Below are positions 39,201-49,832 of a stretch of DNA of 64,000 bases, one piece after another; within the stretch, counting starts at the first letter, position 1; each line of letters starts with the position of its first letter. Both the position numbers and the translations under genes were made by a program. The notes beneath the pieces are model-generated. The model ran no database searches. It was not told where the DNA came from and saw nothing but the letters and a program-made list of their open reading frames with translations. The DNA comes from Mansonella perstans (taxonomy: Eukaryota > Nematoda > Chromadorea > Rhabditida > Onchocercidae), in assembly GCA_037074765.1 (NCBI GenBank), contig JBAMDO010000567.1, positions 496,001 to 560,000 on the forward strand, in the 5' to 3' direction.

Positions 39201-42125
39201 AATAATTTCAATCAGTAAAAATACTTTCAGACATGAAATCCTCCATGGAAGTGCAACAGGAGTACAAGTGCGATATGCAAAAATTGGTGACAAAGTATAC
39301 CATAGATGGACATGTCTATCCGAGACTAAAGACTTGTACTGCATGAGAGTGCATACTTGTACTGTTAGTGATGGACAAGGTGGTGAAGCGGTCGCAGTTC
39401 TTGACAAAAGAGGGTCAGCTTGTCTTGTGACTTTTTATAATTTAAATAAAAATAACTTTAAAGGACCTAAAATTTCAGCTTAATTACACACTTAATTGTT
39501 ATATTTATTTCCGATAAGAAAGAACGAAAGAAAAATTATTTTATATTTATTGAAATTTCCACAAAGATTTTTTTATGAAAATGTTTTTGTTAGGAAGTGA
39601 ATTTTAATGTTTATTGTAATAAAACTGTAATGATAGCAGATACACACAGACAAATGCATACACACACATACATGCACATGCATATATATACGCAAACATA
39701 TACACATACGTAAAAGACTGTCACTTATTCCAATCAGTCATTTTTTTATACGACAAAATTTTCCTTTCATCGCTATCTGTTTGACAAACTGAAAGTTACA
39801 AGCAAAAGTTTTTAAATTCCTCTCTTCGTCGCTCTTCCATATCCCGAATCCTTATTCATTATGTGAATGATTGATTAGAGAAAGATTTCAGGAATGATCA
39901 TGTAACTGGTAGTTGTAAGATTATATGAAATTTTAATGAAATTTTATAGATAAATTAGTCTCTTTCTAAAGAAGAACAAAAAAAGTGTTGGGAAATTAAG
40001 ATCAAATGATAAAAGTTAATCGACCAATATTTACGCAATGTCTACGCAAGTGAAAATGTGAAAATACATGAGAAATGAGGTGCAGTGAGAGTTCCAAAAT
40101 GATGTTCCAGATGTTCAGTAGATAAGTATTTATTGCTGGATTTGGAATATACGGATGACTTAACAGCTGGACAAGAATCACATATTTTTAAATTTGCCGA
40201 TCGTCCAACGCTTCACTTCAATTGTCAACTAGAACTAACTGCTAAGGATTTTCATTCTGGCTGCGCAAATGAGGTTTTATATTTTCAGCCATAATAACTT
40301 GATCTTCAATATAGAGAAGAATTGATCTTTTAATTCCTTTACTTTACTTTTGAGTCAAAACTTTATTCATTTCGCTTACTACATTATTTAATGATTGAAT
40401 AAATTTATGGATACTACCACTTTTTAGCGGCCAAATTGCAAAAATCAAATTCAAGTAGAACCTTCAGAACAAACTCACGAAAAATCTATTGCTACTACGG
40501 AGGAAGAGTAAGTTAATTGTTTTGTTAAGATGTTGAAAATGTTGATGTTGAAAGTTAAGAAAAATTTTAATATTTCAGAACACAAAGACCTATCCAGGAA
40601 AACAGCAGCAAGCAGCGAAGTTATCCAAGTAATGATTTGCGTTTAATTTAAGAAAATTTGAGTTTGAAAGCAGTTGTATGAGTTTAAAATTGAGCTTTCA
40701 TAATTTCAAATTATTTAGATCCACCCAGTATTGATTACAAAAACAATGAGTCACCGTATCAAAGTAATGAAGGAACACATCAGTCATCACCTGGACCGCC
40801 AGCTCCTCCACGATCATCTGACTTATCTTATTTTAAATTATCTCAAAAACCAGACCACTTCGTTGATAGTAACTACGAAGTATGATATAATAATTTGTTT
40901 CAAGCGAACATTAATTTAATTGCTTCAAAATTAATTCATTTGTAATTGATTCAGTCTTGTTAAAATCAGCTTTGATTTGATTCAATTCATTGCTTGATTT
41001 TTACAACTGCTCTATAAAATCTTTACTACTTATAAGGATATTTCTGCCACATCGAATGCAAAAGAATATGGTCAGTTTGCGGGATATGAAACAATAGCAC
41101 TTCATGAGGAAAGAATCGCACATGATCGATTGATCAGAAAAAAACGAAATTCAAGTATTCAAATTTTATGCAGTCAAGACTAGACATGTAACATCATTGT
41201 AAAAACTTTTAATTAAGTCTGAACTGAGTTTCTAATCTCTTTAATGTATGGCTTAAAGAATCAAAACAAATCCCAACAGGGCAATCAGCTCCAACTATAT
41301 CTGTAAAGCCTGAAAAGATTTACAAATAAAAATATTAATAATTCCACTTTTTTTGCTTCATCATTCATCATTTTAGTATTTCAGAAGGTGAAAGCGTTTA
41401 GAACTATAATTTATATTAATTGACCAATAAATGAATCATAGCATTTTGCTTAATACTACTTTTAGATGAAGGAATAATCACCTCTAATTTATGAAAATTT
41501 ATAGCCAATCAACACTTTTCACCTGTTTCCACAACTATGTTGCCACCAAAATTGCATGTTGCTAACGTTGACCTTCCCGAACAATGCATAACTGTATTTG
41601 ACCTCGATGATGAAAGTACATTATGTTTTTTAAAATCATTGCTCATTTATTATTTGGCAAATTATTTTATGACAATTAATTGATTCGATAATATGTCACT
41701 GCGTTTTTTTTTTGTATACTCAAATGTTTGCAGATAATGGCGAAATGCAATCAATTAATTTCGATCGATTATTGGACCCAATAAAAAGCTCCAGAACATG
41801 TTTTTCAACAGGTATGTCACCAACTTTTTCTTCTTCGCTTCATCGATGTTTTAAAATGGTCTAAAAGTTAAAGAAGAATCTGATAGACTATACATCTACT
41901 CCACAATGTATCAGTTGATAATATCATGAAAAGTCTAGCAAGCAAATAGCTAAATTCAAAAAAATTTTTGTTTTCTATTTTCGTTTCAAATTTGAATTTC
42001 AAATAATTTATTAAATTTCAGCTCGATTAGCAATGGTAACATTTGCCATCTTCATCTTAGCATTGATTTTTGTGTGGCGAAAACGAAATATATTTTTGTA
42101 TGATTTTATCGAAAAAATGATTTAG
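36296..42125 (+). CDS. Cuticlin-like ZP-domain membrane protein
   Basis: A type I membrane protein of the apical extracellular matrix/cuticle family. Sixteen exons: 36296-36340, 37740-37779, 37928-38043, 38390-38461, 38565-38612, 38747-38835, 39008-39058, 39231-39413, 40111-40273, 40428-40507, 40579-40628, 40719-40879, 41037-41154, 41505-41615, 41734-41811 and 42022-42125; every phase matches, 502 aa. The signal peptide is residues 1-15 ([11 protein letters not shown]). The ZP domain spans about residues 33-270: [75 protein letters not shown] and [14 protein letters not shown] Pro/Ser-rich linker follows, then a furin-type site RKKR at 400-403 and a transmembrane segment at about 471-487 with a short basic tail. 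This order is typical of nematode cuticlins. The precise cut/cutl orthologue cannot be named. Confidence 0.92.
36913..36968. repeat. Three tandem 18-19 bp units in ZP intron 1
   Basis: The units 36913-36930, 36931-36949 and 36950-36968 share ATGGAATTCCTG-like cores (ACTACGGAATTC.TGTTT). They differ by a few substitutions and one indel. Confidence 0.8.
39640..39711. repeat. CA/TA-rich simple sequence in a ZP intron
   Basis: Imperfect ACACAC/CATACA/TATATA tract within the intron between 39413 and 40111. Confidence 0.8.
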
Positions 42126-42857
42126 TTACAAACATGATCCTATACCAGCATCGTTTCTCTTTTTCTTCGTTTTCCGTCCATTTCTTTTTCTTTCTAATTT
42201 AAAAAACAATTGCAAGAAATGTGTACTTCATCTCTGAAATAGAAATGCTGATTAGTAACTAAATTACGGAAGACTTTTCAGAATCTATCAGCGTCCTTTC
42301 AATAATTAACTATAACACTTTTTTCCAATCTTATTTCTTGTGACTGAAAATTTAAAATGAAAAATCAATGAAATTTTCAGGTCATCGAAATATTTTTGAA
42401 ATTTGCTTAGACTTTAAGCATTTTATTTAATACATCTATTCTTGTACGCATTGACAATCACATAACTCGTTTTGCCTCAGAGACATTGTGCATAAATGTA
42501 TACAGAAGTATAAGAGTGCCTTGTGAAATCAAAAAGCTTTATTTGATCAAATATCTGAAGCCTAAACTGTTCATGCAATTTTAAAATAATCTAAAAATTT
42601 TAAATGCTTTTAAATCACACAAAAGAGAAATGAATTCGCTGTTACAATTACGAAAATGTAATTTGTAGAATGAAAAAAATGCAACATTGTAATGCTTTGA
42701 TTGTTCTCTCTTATTCAATTTTACTTCTTGAATTATTTTCATAAGTCTAAATGTTTGTTCATTGTTTGTTTGCAAAAAAATGAATTTCATTGCAAACTAA
42801 TTTGAAAATGGAATTTTTTGAATGATCTAAAATTTGTGATTGAAATTTTACAAGAAA

Positions 42858-42983
42858 ATGGGAAACAGCAATCAGATGGAAGCTCCTGATAGTCAATTCT
42901 ATCGAACGAGGAATTATTACGATTCCTTTTCTGCGTATTGTTCAGTGGCTCGAATAATCGGCCGTGAAACCGCTAATCATTGA
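42858..42983 (+). CDS. Possible 41-aa micropeptide gene
   Basis: An uninterrupted 41-codon frame starts 3 bases after a 3' splice-like site (attttacaag at 42854), the position expected for a trans-spliced mRNA. The product begins MGNSNQMEAPDSQFY and ends SVARIIGRETANH. The MGN start with Ser at position 4 would allow N-myristoylation. Base composition over the frame is clearly less AT-rich than its flanks. It lies between the ZP gene (732 bp upstream) and the 3' end of the convergent arrestin-domain gene (111 bp away). No family is recognised. It might instead be the first exon of an alternative transcript (a GTGAAA donor occurs at 42963). Confidence 0.45.
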   Translation: MGNSNQMEAPDSQFYRTRNYYDSFSAYCSVARIIGRETANH

Positions 42984-43094
42984 CACGGATTTTTTAATCT
43001 TAAAAGAACAGGAAATTATTATCAGTTAGTGCCGTGAAAATTTAAAAAAAATGTTTCGAAATTACATTGAGCTTTTATCAGATCCTTTTTGCGA

Positions 43095-46000
43095 CTAAAT
43101 TACAAGGCATATTTTGTTGAAATATAAGCTCACTTGATGATGCACATGTTGTGTATCGATGTCGTGACAGTTTGAGCTAGGTTGTTCTTGGGCAATACAA
43201 ACATAAAGTGGTCGATAAAGAACAGCACTTTGATCAGGTGTTTGTTCTGAAGATGCTAAAATTCGAAACATAATTTAAATACTAAATTACACTAACCATC
43301 TTTTCAATTTCCAATATTTATTAGGACTTAAAAAAAGAATTTAGAATTGATGATTGTCTTATTTTAATATACTATATCTAATTTTAATATACTATACTGA
43401 TAACATAGGAAAATGAATTGGAAAGTTTTGAAATAAAAAGTTAGTCAAACTTATATCTTGTCCGTCATGTATACGACCAATTCGGAATTCGGGCGAAATG
43501 TAACGACCACCTTCTACATGTGGACAACAGATATCTGAATGCTTGAAATTTTTTTTTGAATAAAATATTAGATTTTTTGCTTTACTAGGAATATTAACTC
43601 TTCATCAGCAGATACTTGGTAAATAACTAAGCTTTTTGCTAGTTCTTGCTAGCAAAAAACGTCCATAAGCTTCTCAAAAATGCGAAAGCCAATTTATTAG
43701 AATTTTTAAAGCAGATCATCTGATCGAATTTTCATGGCTATGTTTTAGATCAATTGTATGCTTTCAAAATTTTTCTTTTACAAAATAACTAAGGAATCAT
43801 TAAAGAAGATAACGAGTAGTTCATATTTTACACATTTCCGGTTATTATCTCTTTAAGTGGAAAATTTGCTGACAGTAAACAAAGGCTCTAAAATTTTTTT
43901 ATTATTCAAAATTAAACTACCGATAATTTTCAATTTCTTTAGCAAAATTATTAAGTAATAATTGCAAAGGCTTCGTACCTTTTGATTCGCAGGAATTCCG
44001 AACGCGAATTTAAGTAAATTGGATTTTTGCAAATGATTTGTCGATCGTTTTCTTTTTTTAGAGGAAATTTAGTGGACAAAAAAAGGCATGACAATGAAGG
44101 TTGTAAGCATATGCATGTGAAATTCCTTACTCATAGCTTTTCTTCAACTTCATATTCTAACATTTTTTTCTTCCATTTCCTACTAAAATTTGAAGTAATC
44201 TTTTCATGTTTTATTTTAATTTTTAAACTCTAATGCATAGCTTTTATCGTTTTGCACAACTTTAATTTGGTAACACTATTCCAGTACCGTAATCAACCAT
44301 CGGAGTTGGCATCGTTGCTTTTCGGAATGGCAATGTTGCAATTGTAAGTGGAAATTCCATTTGTAAAGTTTGATTGCCTTTTTCATCTTCTATGCAGGCC
44401 TAAATTCAAATTCAAATTTACTATTTAAGTACTCAGTAATTCGACTCAATTATCACTTCTCGACACTAAATTCTGATTACTATTCTTTTCTTCGATGAAG
44501 AAATTTCTTTTTTATTAAACAAGATTGGTTTAGCTATTGCACTATTGACTGATCACATTGGAAGAAACAAAACCTTGCCACGAGCCGGGATCGAACCGGC
44601 GACCTTTAGATCTTCAGTCTAACGCTCTCCCGACTGAGCTATCATGGCTATGGACTTTCATTACTCAAAAGTTTTTGCTCCTATTTCAAATAATTTTTAA
44701 ACTTTGATAATATTAAAATACGAAATTATGTTTATTGTAAAGAGGTTGAGAAGTGAGAAGAGAATATTTAAAAAAGTGACAATGAAATTAAAATGTGTAA
44801 ATTATTACTTTGAATACGTAGAAGATCTGCAGCAATCGACAAACACCGATTAATGTTGGAGGTACAACAGGTAAGATCAATGATTGTAATTGAGTTGTAT
44901 CAAATTTGCCTTGCGTATATGGTTGAATAGGTGATGTCCTGATAATATTAAAAAATAAGGAGAACGAGATTGCAATGCTTTGCTGAATAATTTTAAATTA
45001 TCATTTTAAAAATTACTTGCTTTCCAAAACTACGCAATCAATCTGTTTCTTTTCTCCAGCAATCTTCTCAACAAAATATTCCACATGCTGAAATTGACAT
45101 TTGAATTTAAATTTAGTTTGGAAATTAAAGTAACAGTACTTGTTACTAAACGATATAATGAATAAATGATCTTGAATCAATTTTTTCTTCCTTTCATTTC
45201 ATAAATTCAAAATTCTTATAAGCACATTGACATGATTATGGCCTTTTACTTTGAGGTTATTTCTGAAACTTTAAAACAATATACTATCATGATGTCTTGT
45301 AATTTTTTAAATTAAGCATTTGATCTGAGTAGTCTTTTTCGTGAAATTACTTCCCATAAAACTTAAATTACTTCATTTTGAAAAATTTTGCATACAGTTG
45401 AAATTGTTAGAAATTGCAAAACCTGAGTTAGGCGCATTGCAATCCAAACTACTTCATCTTGCCGATTTTCGACGTGTGCTAAAATTCGCACATTTTCACC
45501 ACACAAATATGCTGTACGATCCATAATAACTCTGCAAAAATAAAGATTTAGAAGTTCAAATTTTCGACGGAACAGATAATAAAGACACGAAGAATCTGGA
45601 AGAATTGTGCAGTCTGGAAAAATTATGTAGAATTGTAAATTATGCATTGATCTTTCGAGTGAACCTTTCTTTGAACGAACAACGCAAAGAAATGAGAATT
45701 TGTAGAAGTCCCGACGAGAGATAAGTCTAAAATATTCATAAGAATAATTCATAAAATTGATTATTAGTTGTCTAACTATTATTAATTCTCTCAGTCATTT
45801 ACTGTTCAGTAATAATTCGTTGCTAATTATCAAGTTCAATACTTTGTAAATATTTATCTCACCTTAATGCTAAAGCACCACGTCTACAGCATCCCTGCCA
45901 CGTAACTTCTTTGTTTTGTCCAAGCAATGCACACTGGAAGTAGTAAAGAAAGTTCAAATTTAAACTTCAATTTTATTTTCGAACAAAAAAACAAAATTAA

Positions 46001-47155
46001 GGTAACTGACGCAATATTTTTCATCCATACAATCAATAGCTGGTCCAATAATGGTAAAATATTTGATACCTTGCGGCATGCTACCATGTGGGATATTAAT
46101 GATTACCTATAAATCATAAGTTTTATAAAATATAGAAATTTGAGTGTAATACAGCTAAAGTGAGCAAATGTCTGTTTAACTTTGGTACCTTTGTCATCAG
46201 GATCAGTGCCTCCTTTTTTTTCTTTTTTTTTTATTCATAGACTGAATCTCTTAAAACAAAGAGTTTTCAGTTCATACCTTAATGTAATAACGTATAGTTC
46301 CAAACTTTGTCTCCAGTGAACATGGCATTGGATAGAGTGGTAATCGAAACTGAAAAGGGAAATGGTGCAGACCAGTAAGTAATATCGATTCATCTTTTTC
46401 GCCGCATTTTTCTGGAAAAATTCATTTTTTTCATTGTATGATATGGTAACGATTTCAAAAATGAGTTTTTCGTTTAAAATTACCGAATTCAAAATTTTGC
46501 TATGAAAAAATTTATTGAACGAACTAATCAAAGTTAAATTTTGATTATTCGGATCTCGTAGCAAGTATTTTAATAATGCAAAATTGTTCTCAAATTCAAT
46601 TTAGTGGAATTTCTGATTAGTGGGATTACAGAGAGAATACGATGTCGTATTAAAAGTTAAAGGAAGATTGCAACATTTCCGCCATATAATCTTTTACTTG
46701 AATTTACCAATGGTTTAAACTTATAATGAATAATGTTTCCAACGCTCCCATTTTTGTTCGTTCTTCTACTTTACATCATTGTATTCCTTTATGAAATTTG
46801 TAAAGCGAATTTTCGAATATCAAAAAATTGCTCACCTTGATCCCATACCATCAATTTTTCGTTCAGTATGTATTGGTTGTCGTGGATGAAACGTCTTTCA
46901 CCTGTTCTGTTTAATTTAATACGAATATGTGCTTTACCACGAAGAATCACACGAATATCTGAAGATAATAAGTTGATTCATGAATGGGAACTTTTATGCA
47001 AGCTAATTCAATTTCCTTCTTTAATGCCTCTGATGATTGAAACCTTTGATTGGAATATTTTGTGAATTTTCAATGATGATATTGCCTAACACACTTTCAC
47101 CAAAATAATAAACATCTTTGTTGAGTAGTATGTCGAATGCTGTGATATAATCCAT
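43095..47155 (-). CDS. Arrestin-domain-containing protein
   Basis: An alpha-arrestin adaptor, expected to act in membrane-protein trafficking and ubiquitination. Eleven exons in transcript order: 47155-47044, 46958-46836, 46411-46278, 46106-46011, 45933-45863, 45531-45423, 45087-45017, 44938-44809, 44399-44288, 43534-43451 and 43255-43095; all in phase, 400 aa. The arrestin N domain shows FDILLNKDVYYFGESVLGNI, IRVILRGKAHIRI, GLHHFPFQFRLPLYPMPCS and FGTIRYYIK. The C domain shows RTAYLCGENVRILAHVENR and FDTTQLQSLILPVVPPT, then CRLLQIFYVFK and MEFPLTIATLPF. No PPxY motif is visible, so the usual NEDD4-binding tail is absent. A tRNA-Phe gene lies in the intron between 44809 and 44399. Confidence 0.9.
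43361..43400. repeat. Two tandem 20-bp AT-rich units
   Basis: The units 43361-43380 and 43381-43400 share ATTTTAATATACTATA and differ at the end. They lie within an arrestin-gene intron. Confidence 0.75.
44576..44648 (-). tRNA. tRNA-Phe (anticodon GAA)
   Basis: A 73-nt cloverleaf reads off the minus strand. The acceptor stem GCCATGA pairs with TCGTGGC (one G-T pair), discriminator A. The D arm is GCTC/GAGC, and the anticodon arm TTAGA-CTGAAGA-TCTAA places GAA at 44615-44613. The variable loop is AGGTC, and the T arm GCCGG-TTCGATC-CCGGC contains the internal B box. There is no intron and CCA is not encoded. A TTTT run follows within a few bases, suitable as a Pol III terminator. It sits inside an intron of the arrestin-domain gene, on the same strand. 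Confidence 0.97.
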
Positions 47156-47161
47156 ATCGGT

Positions 47162-47169
47162 GCTGCAAT
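47162..47169 (-). promoter_or_regulatory. Probable spliced-leader acceptor of the arrestin-domain gene
   Basis: On the minus strand aattgcag precedes the ATG at 47155 by 7 bases (CACCGAT). No upstream coding exon is seen. Confidence 0.45.
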
Positions 47170-47471
47170 TTCTATCACATTTACATCGATTAATTAGTGC
47201 AATACAATTACATTTCTTATGCAATATCCAATCTGTAGGTTTAGAATCATTCAAAAGTAACAAAAATTGAAATGTAAAATATTTTATGCGAATATTCATT
47301 TGTTATTTTAAATAAAAAATTAGTTAATTGGGGATTAAAAACAGTTAAGATGGTGATTAAAGTAGTTAAGCTTCCAGCAGTAATTAAACTAAATAGTAAT
47401 TTTAGCAACTAAATCGTAATTAAATGGTAATTAAATAACAAATAAGAAAATTTTTTTCTTAATCACAAGGG

Positions 47472-47525
47472 AGTCTATCTCAAACGTAAATAAAATTCTG
47501 TAAGTCTTCGTTCGCAAAGCCAAGC
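47472..47525 (+). mobile_element. LINE 3'-end fragment, copy 3
   Basis: About 50 bp (with AAATAAAATTCTGTAAGTC and TTCGTTCGCAAAGCCAAG) match the 3' end of copy 1 at 21528-21580 with few changes. Nothing else of the element is recognisable beside it. Confidence 0.55.
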
Positions 47526-48699
47526 CATATGAAATGATAATAGTAATTAATTAAATATTAATTAAACAAAATAGTGATAATAGCAATTAAACTTGCATCA
47601 TTAGAAGAATAGAGAAATACTAAATGCTTAATATAACAAAAATTTGTCAAAATATTGTGAGAGAGAACTTATTATTTCTTTTTTCTTTCTTGACCCTTTC
47701 TGCAAAGTGTCATTAGATATTAATGATGCAGTACAAGACATCAAGGATTTTTGCTATTAAAAGTCAAAATAAATGAAAGAAAAATTAGAATTAGCTTAGT
47801 CGCATTCATTAGAGAAAGATAAGTTTATTTTTGGATATAATTTAGTTTAATTTAATTTATCATATTAAATTTCACAGTTTCATTGCAAAATTTGATTCAT
47901 TCATTTCCTTGCATCTATTACAAGAATTAATTTGTATCGAACCATATTGAAGTCTCCATGTGAATGTCAGCGATTGAAACAGTATAAAAAAGTAACCAGT
48001 TACACCTAAGAGAAGTGACTGGGCAGCAAATGCTATAACATGTGACAATGTGCGTTTACTGTATTGAAAACTTAATTTTAGTCCTTCCTAATATATTCTC
48101 GGCCAGTTGAAACGATTCGTTAATTCGTTTAAGCAAATCAGGAAATAAGAAATACTTCTACTAAACTAAAATAGATTTATAAATCAAAATAAATTAATTA
48201 ATCAAGAACTTATTAGGTTGAATTTTTATCGTTATAGAATTTTGCTTAAAAGGGTGAAATAAGATAAATGAGAATGTGAAATGATTAGAAATGATAATAT
48301 TCGAAATCATTTATATTATTTCGAAGATTATTGGAAGTGGAAGGATTGTTATAGACCAACAAATACAATACTACCCATTGATTTTTTTAAAAAAAAGAAA
48401 CTGTAAATGTCTTACAGGAAGACATTCTCTGTTCTTTTTTTGCTGTTAAAAATGATAGTCCTCTGTCAGGAAAAATAAAAGATACCTAAATATCTGAAAC
48501 GGTTTGCGAAAAATGAAGTTTAAGAAAAAAAATGAGCCTAGTTTTGGACACCACCATTATTTAATCATGCCTAATATCCATAAAATGCATTTTAAAGCCT
48601 CTTTATAGCATGCATTTCTTATTAATAGTTCGTTCGCTTGTTGATCTCTCGAGAATGCTGCAGAAAAAATTCTATCAGCATTTGTTAACTCAAGCTTTT
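47526..48699. other. AT-rich intergenic stretch
   Basis: Between the LINE fragments. No gene, RNA or structured repeat was seen. Confidence 0.5.
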
Positions 48700-49400
48700 T
48701 TTGGTGTTTATGTGTAGGAAGGGCTTGTTAGCCTGCGAATAATTATTTGAGGAAAGCACAACTCTTCATCCAAACTTGAACAGATGGAGCTCGATTAGTC
48801 CTGCAAGGCCATCCATTTAAAAGAAGGACATTCTAACCAAAACCTACGGCCCGAGGATTCCGATATGGGTTTGAATCGTATCGTAAATTATTTACCGCTG
48901 CCATCTGTATCTCCTCAAACGCTTCCATAACTGCTACCTCCAATTAATCCTCATCATCCACTGCATTAATTATATAACAGGACAGATTTATCACCAGTAT
49001 TGAACTCATACCGATGGGAACGCAATTAAATTGGGCAGGGTACTCCAGGAAAGAATCACCGCCTTCCTGGGATTGTCTTATATGATGAATTCACTACCGA
49101 ATCCCGCATGAGAGCCGCCCTAAAAAGAAATGTAAAGGCTCACTAAAACAGTACTCAACCTGAGCTACACTGATATCATCAGTAGACCACTTTGACATCC
49201 AGTCAGGAATCAATGTCGAGGAGAAAAGATACCATGGAATGTAAAAACTTGTATAAGCATAACTTCCTCTCAACTGTATGAAGCCTATTCCGCATTGGCC
49301 TTCTCAGCGACAAACCAATCTGCGTCAGGCATCAATAAAATCCCGCAAATCATCATTGGGAAGCCAAATCAAGACAAAGATGAGATGGTTCATATGTGGA
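48700..49400 (+). mobile_element. Degenerate LINE, copy 2
   Basis: The stretch 48899-48972 aligns with 21050-21120 of copy 1 (the LERFHQR region). ATCACCAGTATTGAA near 48988 corresponds to the ITSIE..L.RWAG block, and the 3' end near 49330-49375 matches the copy 1 terminus. It is full of stops, more diverged than copy 1, and in the same orientation. Confidence 0.6.
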
Positions 49401-49832
49401 GCACGTATAGAGCTTATCATTTTATTCAAATACTTCACTGTAAATTATTTCCTGATATAAGTGACATGCATATCATATTTCTTCGAAAATATAAAATCTT
49501 TTTCCGTCCTTTCAATTTAAATTTCATTTTAGTTACATTTGATATTTTATATCAAACGCAACTAAAGCGACTTTATTTATTTAAATTGTACCGAACGATA
49601 ACAAGTACTCTGAGCAATATCTGAATGTCTAAATTAAAAATTAAAAACTATATCAACCAGACGAGATTTCCACGAGATCGATAAAAGTGTTGAAAGGATA
49701 GAGAAATATCGTGTTAAAGAAGCAGCTCTTATAACATTTAAATGTTAAGATACAGTAATGTTATTTCTCGGTCTTAGCAAGAAATGCATTCTGATATAAC
49801 AAGACTAAATTCTACAATTTTTTAAGTCGTAA

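Noticed and set aside
43095..47155. Search for a PPxY tail in the arrestin-domain protein
   Set aside because: None seen in the modelled C-terminus, so no NEDD4-type binding is claimed.
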